64,000 bases of DNA from Nitrospira sp. (GTDB lineage: Bacteria > Nitrospirota > Nitrospiria > Nitrospirales > Nitrospiraceae): NCBI GenBank assembly GCA_005116835.1, contig SWDM01000018.1:479499-543498 (forward strand), read 5' to 3'. Position numbers and translations under genes: made by a program. The notes under the pieces were generated by a model. It was not told where the DNA came from and did no database searches. It saw nothing but the letters and a program-made list of their open reading frames with translations. Shown piece after piece: positions 62,924-64,000 of the stretch (positions are counted from its first letter, which is position 1; each line of letters begins with the position of its first letter).

Positions 62924-63097
62924 CTAGGAGGACGTTACTTGATGGGAGCCCTGGCTGACACACATCCTTGAAGACCACTCGGAGCGCTTCCGACCTACAA
63001 TTGCACACCACACACACAATATACCGCCCATCACCATGCTGGCCACAAGGCCTGTAATGCTCACTACAACCCAAAACATGAACAGTCCGTATAACAT
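62924..63097 (-). CDS. small membrane protein, 57 residues
   Basis: ATG 63097 is preceded by GAGGG at a suitable distance. The product has one long hydrophobic segment (FMFWVVVSITGLVASMVMGG, then ILCVWCAIVG) and a basic, polar tail (RKRSEWSSRM). Too short for confident family assignment; composition suggests a single- or double-pass membrane peptide. Confidence 0.45.
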   Translation of the reverse strand: MLYGLFMFWVVVSITGLVASMVMGGILCVWCAIVGRKRSEWSSRMCVSQGSHQVTSS

Positions 63098-63452
63098 CTA
63101 GAATCCCTCATAAAAATTCTATCAAATGCCTCATTTATTGCAATGAAGTTCACATAACCGTTTGGAGGCAAGGCATGTAGAAACACGTCCGAGCAGGGGA
63201 CTCAGATCATCAGAAGTACGCACAGGGAAAACCATCAAGAGGCGTCGTACCGGCAGAAAGACAAATTGGCCAGAAGAAAGCTCGTTTATGACCCAGACCT
63301 ACTAGCAGCTCAAATTGAGGGTTGTCGCAAAAAAAAGAGGTATTGATGGGCGAGGGCAAGCAGCGAGTTGCGAAGGGAGCGACACAGCAACCAGAAGGGA
63401 AACTACAAGCAGATCGAAAAAAACTATCGCGAAACAGGGATATTCTCGTCTA

Positions 63453-63479
63453 CTAGGAGGGCCTCTGAGGCCCTCCTAG
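63453..63479. terminator. perfect 12-bp hairpin
   Basis: CTAGGAGGGCCT-CTG-AGGCCCTCCTAG. No T run follows on either strand, so it may be an RNA structure or a protein-binding palindrome rather than a classical terminator. It stands alone in a gene-poor stretch. Confidence 0.55.
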
Positions 63480-63648
63480 GTAGGGATATTTGGGCTAAAA
63501 TTTATTAGAGGAAGCGCCTTATCAATTACCCTGCATTCATTTTATACTGAGTGTCTTCGCCTCCCACAGCCCTAACAAAACCAAAAAGAACAGTACTCCC
63601 TGTCATTTGCAATCATTAGGAGGCGCTCAGTCTTATTTCCTGACATCG

Positions 63649-63735
63649 TTATTTGTCATAGGGCCACCAGAGAATCATAGACGCCCCCAAAACAAACACG
63701 CCGACCAATGCTCCAAAAGCAACGGCAATTTCCAT
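63649..63735 (-). CDS. 28-residue membrane peptide
   Basis: ATG 63735 is preceded by a perfect AGGAGG seven bases away. The peptide begins EIAVAFGALVGVFVLGASM and ends ILWWPYDK: one membrane helix with a short aromatic tail. Its size and form are like the tiny subunits of terminal oxidases and other membrane complexes, but no partner gene is next to it. Good ribosome site and clean hydrophobic pattern make it more likely to be real than chance. Confidence 0.55.
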   Translation of the reverse strand: MEIAVAFGALVGVFVLGASMILWWPYDK

Positions 63736-63871
63736 AGTATCCTCCTGGTTGATGGTGAATGAACTGTAGTTCCCCTCTAATCTTTAAACTCAACAGATAT
63801 TCATTCAAATTTGCATACGGCGGGCACAAGGTATCATAGGCCTATCTGTAGATCAACTACCAGTACTGAGT

Positions 63872-63925
63872 ATTGTCAAGCCCAAATAGAAATGTCCTCT
63901 TCCTCCCAAAGTAGATATGTCCGGT
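63872..63925 (-). mobile_element. right/left end region of an insertion sequence
   Basis: Holds two direct repeats on the minus strand (GGACATATCTACTTTGG and GGACATTTCTATTTGGG) next to the transposase stop, then TTGACAATACTCAGTAC. These probably are the terminal transposase-binding sites. The exact tip of the element cannot be fixed without its other end. Confidence 0.45.
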
Positions 63926-64000
63926 TTAGGTTCTCGCCACCGTCGCCTGTGTTTGCCGTTCCGGTCGCAGGCGTCGGCGCCACGGATGATCCGGCCTCGG
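63926..64000 (-). CDS. transposase (integrase-core type), C-terminal end only
   Basis: On the minus strand the frame entering from the window's right edge reads PRPDHPWRRRLRPERQTQAT and stops at 63926-63928. The PDHPWRR ending is characteristic of IS transposases with an rve integrase core (IS481- or IS21-like). Just beyond the stop come two direct repeats, GGACATATCTACTTTGG and GGACATTTCTATTTGGG, the kind of end motif seen in such elements. The rest of the element is outside the window. Confidence 0.6.
   Translation of the reverse strand, partial: PRPDHPWRRRLRPERQTQATVART

Overview
The window looks like a chromosomal segment of a Nitrospira-type bacterium (Nitrospirota). This rests on gene content, the many unnamed lipoproteins and exported proteins, the GC-rich coding style and several families of short palindromic repeats. 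No 16S rRNA or nitrite oxidoreductase gene is present to confirm it. Most genes are ordinary chromosomal ones. Three stretches are accessory: the left edge (an integron-type gene cassette), 12.8-25.5 kb (a defence island), and 25.7-29.7 kb (toxin-antitoxin genes and decayed, repeat-riddled genes).

Layout. 0.03-0.64 kb: one ICMT-like methyltransferase cassette between two attC-like sites. 1.07-1.56 kb: a Slp-type lipoprotein gene with an in-frame TAG. 2.1-6.5 kb: small hypotheticals, tRNA-Ser and tRNA-Phe, a TrmH-type methyltransferase, an XRE regulator and an RlmI-like rRNA methyltransferase. 6.6-8.2 kb: a ThDP-dependent keto-acid decarboxylase. 8.55-12.67 kb: a tightly coupled four-gene operon with a GpgS-like glycosyltransferase, a second GT2-like glycosyltransferase, an MscS-related membrane protein and an MpgP/GpgP-type HAD phosphatase, most simply a glucosylglycerate (osmolyte) unit. 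12.8-25.5 kb: seven genes, nearly all overlapping: a SNF2 helicase carrying an inserted GIY-YIG nuclease domain, an AlbA_2 protein, DUF2130, a 62-aa protein, a Rad50-like ATPase, an N6-adenine methyltransferase, and a Res-like helicase with a PD-(D/E)XK end.

25.7-29.7 kb holds copies of a small exported repeat protein (LSANP repeats) broken by palindromic elements, a Fic protein with a convergent small protein carrying an S-x3-E-G motif, a DUF433 gene with a truncated DUF5615 partner, and a VapC-type pair. 29.7-35.6 kb is an envelope lipoprotein group (LPP20-like, COG3014-like, LpoB-like, a second LPP20-like) followed by a TPR protein with a caspase-like domain that has lost its cysteine. 36-42.5 kb: acetyl-CoA synthetase, a PEP mutase-nucleotidyltransferase fusion, exported proteins and a c-type haem DUF3365 protein. 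42.6-48.2 kb: two tandem FGE-sulfatase-fold proteins with duplicated promoters, a vWA lipoprotein coupled to a coiled-coil membrane protein, DUF4112 and a CoA-binding protein. 48.4-58.6 kb: DUF4139 protein, DsbA-like protein, an overlapping hybrid kinase/HD-GYP pair, an orphan flagellar rod-like protein, a radical SAM enzyme, YnfA and a 1-Cys peroxiredoxin. 58.7-64 kb: a large AsmA/DUF748 protein, tRNA-Arg, then an AT-richer gene-poor end with tiny membrane proteins and a cut-off transposase.

Four repeat families recur: a ~120-bp palindrome (five copies, two directly upstream of acs and of the PEP mutase gene), a ~110-bp TTTGG-type palindrome, an element bounded by GCATTATTCA-like inverted ends, and CTGAAGG-type inverted repeats between convergent genes. 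All family assignments come from recognising motifs by eye; nothing was searched in a database.
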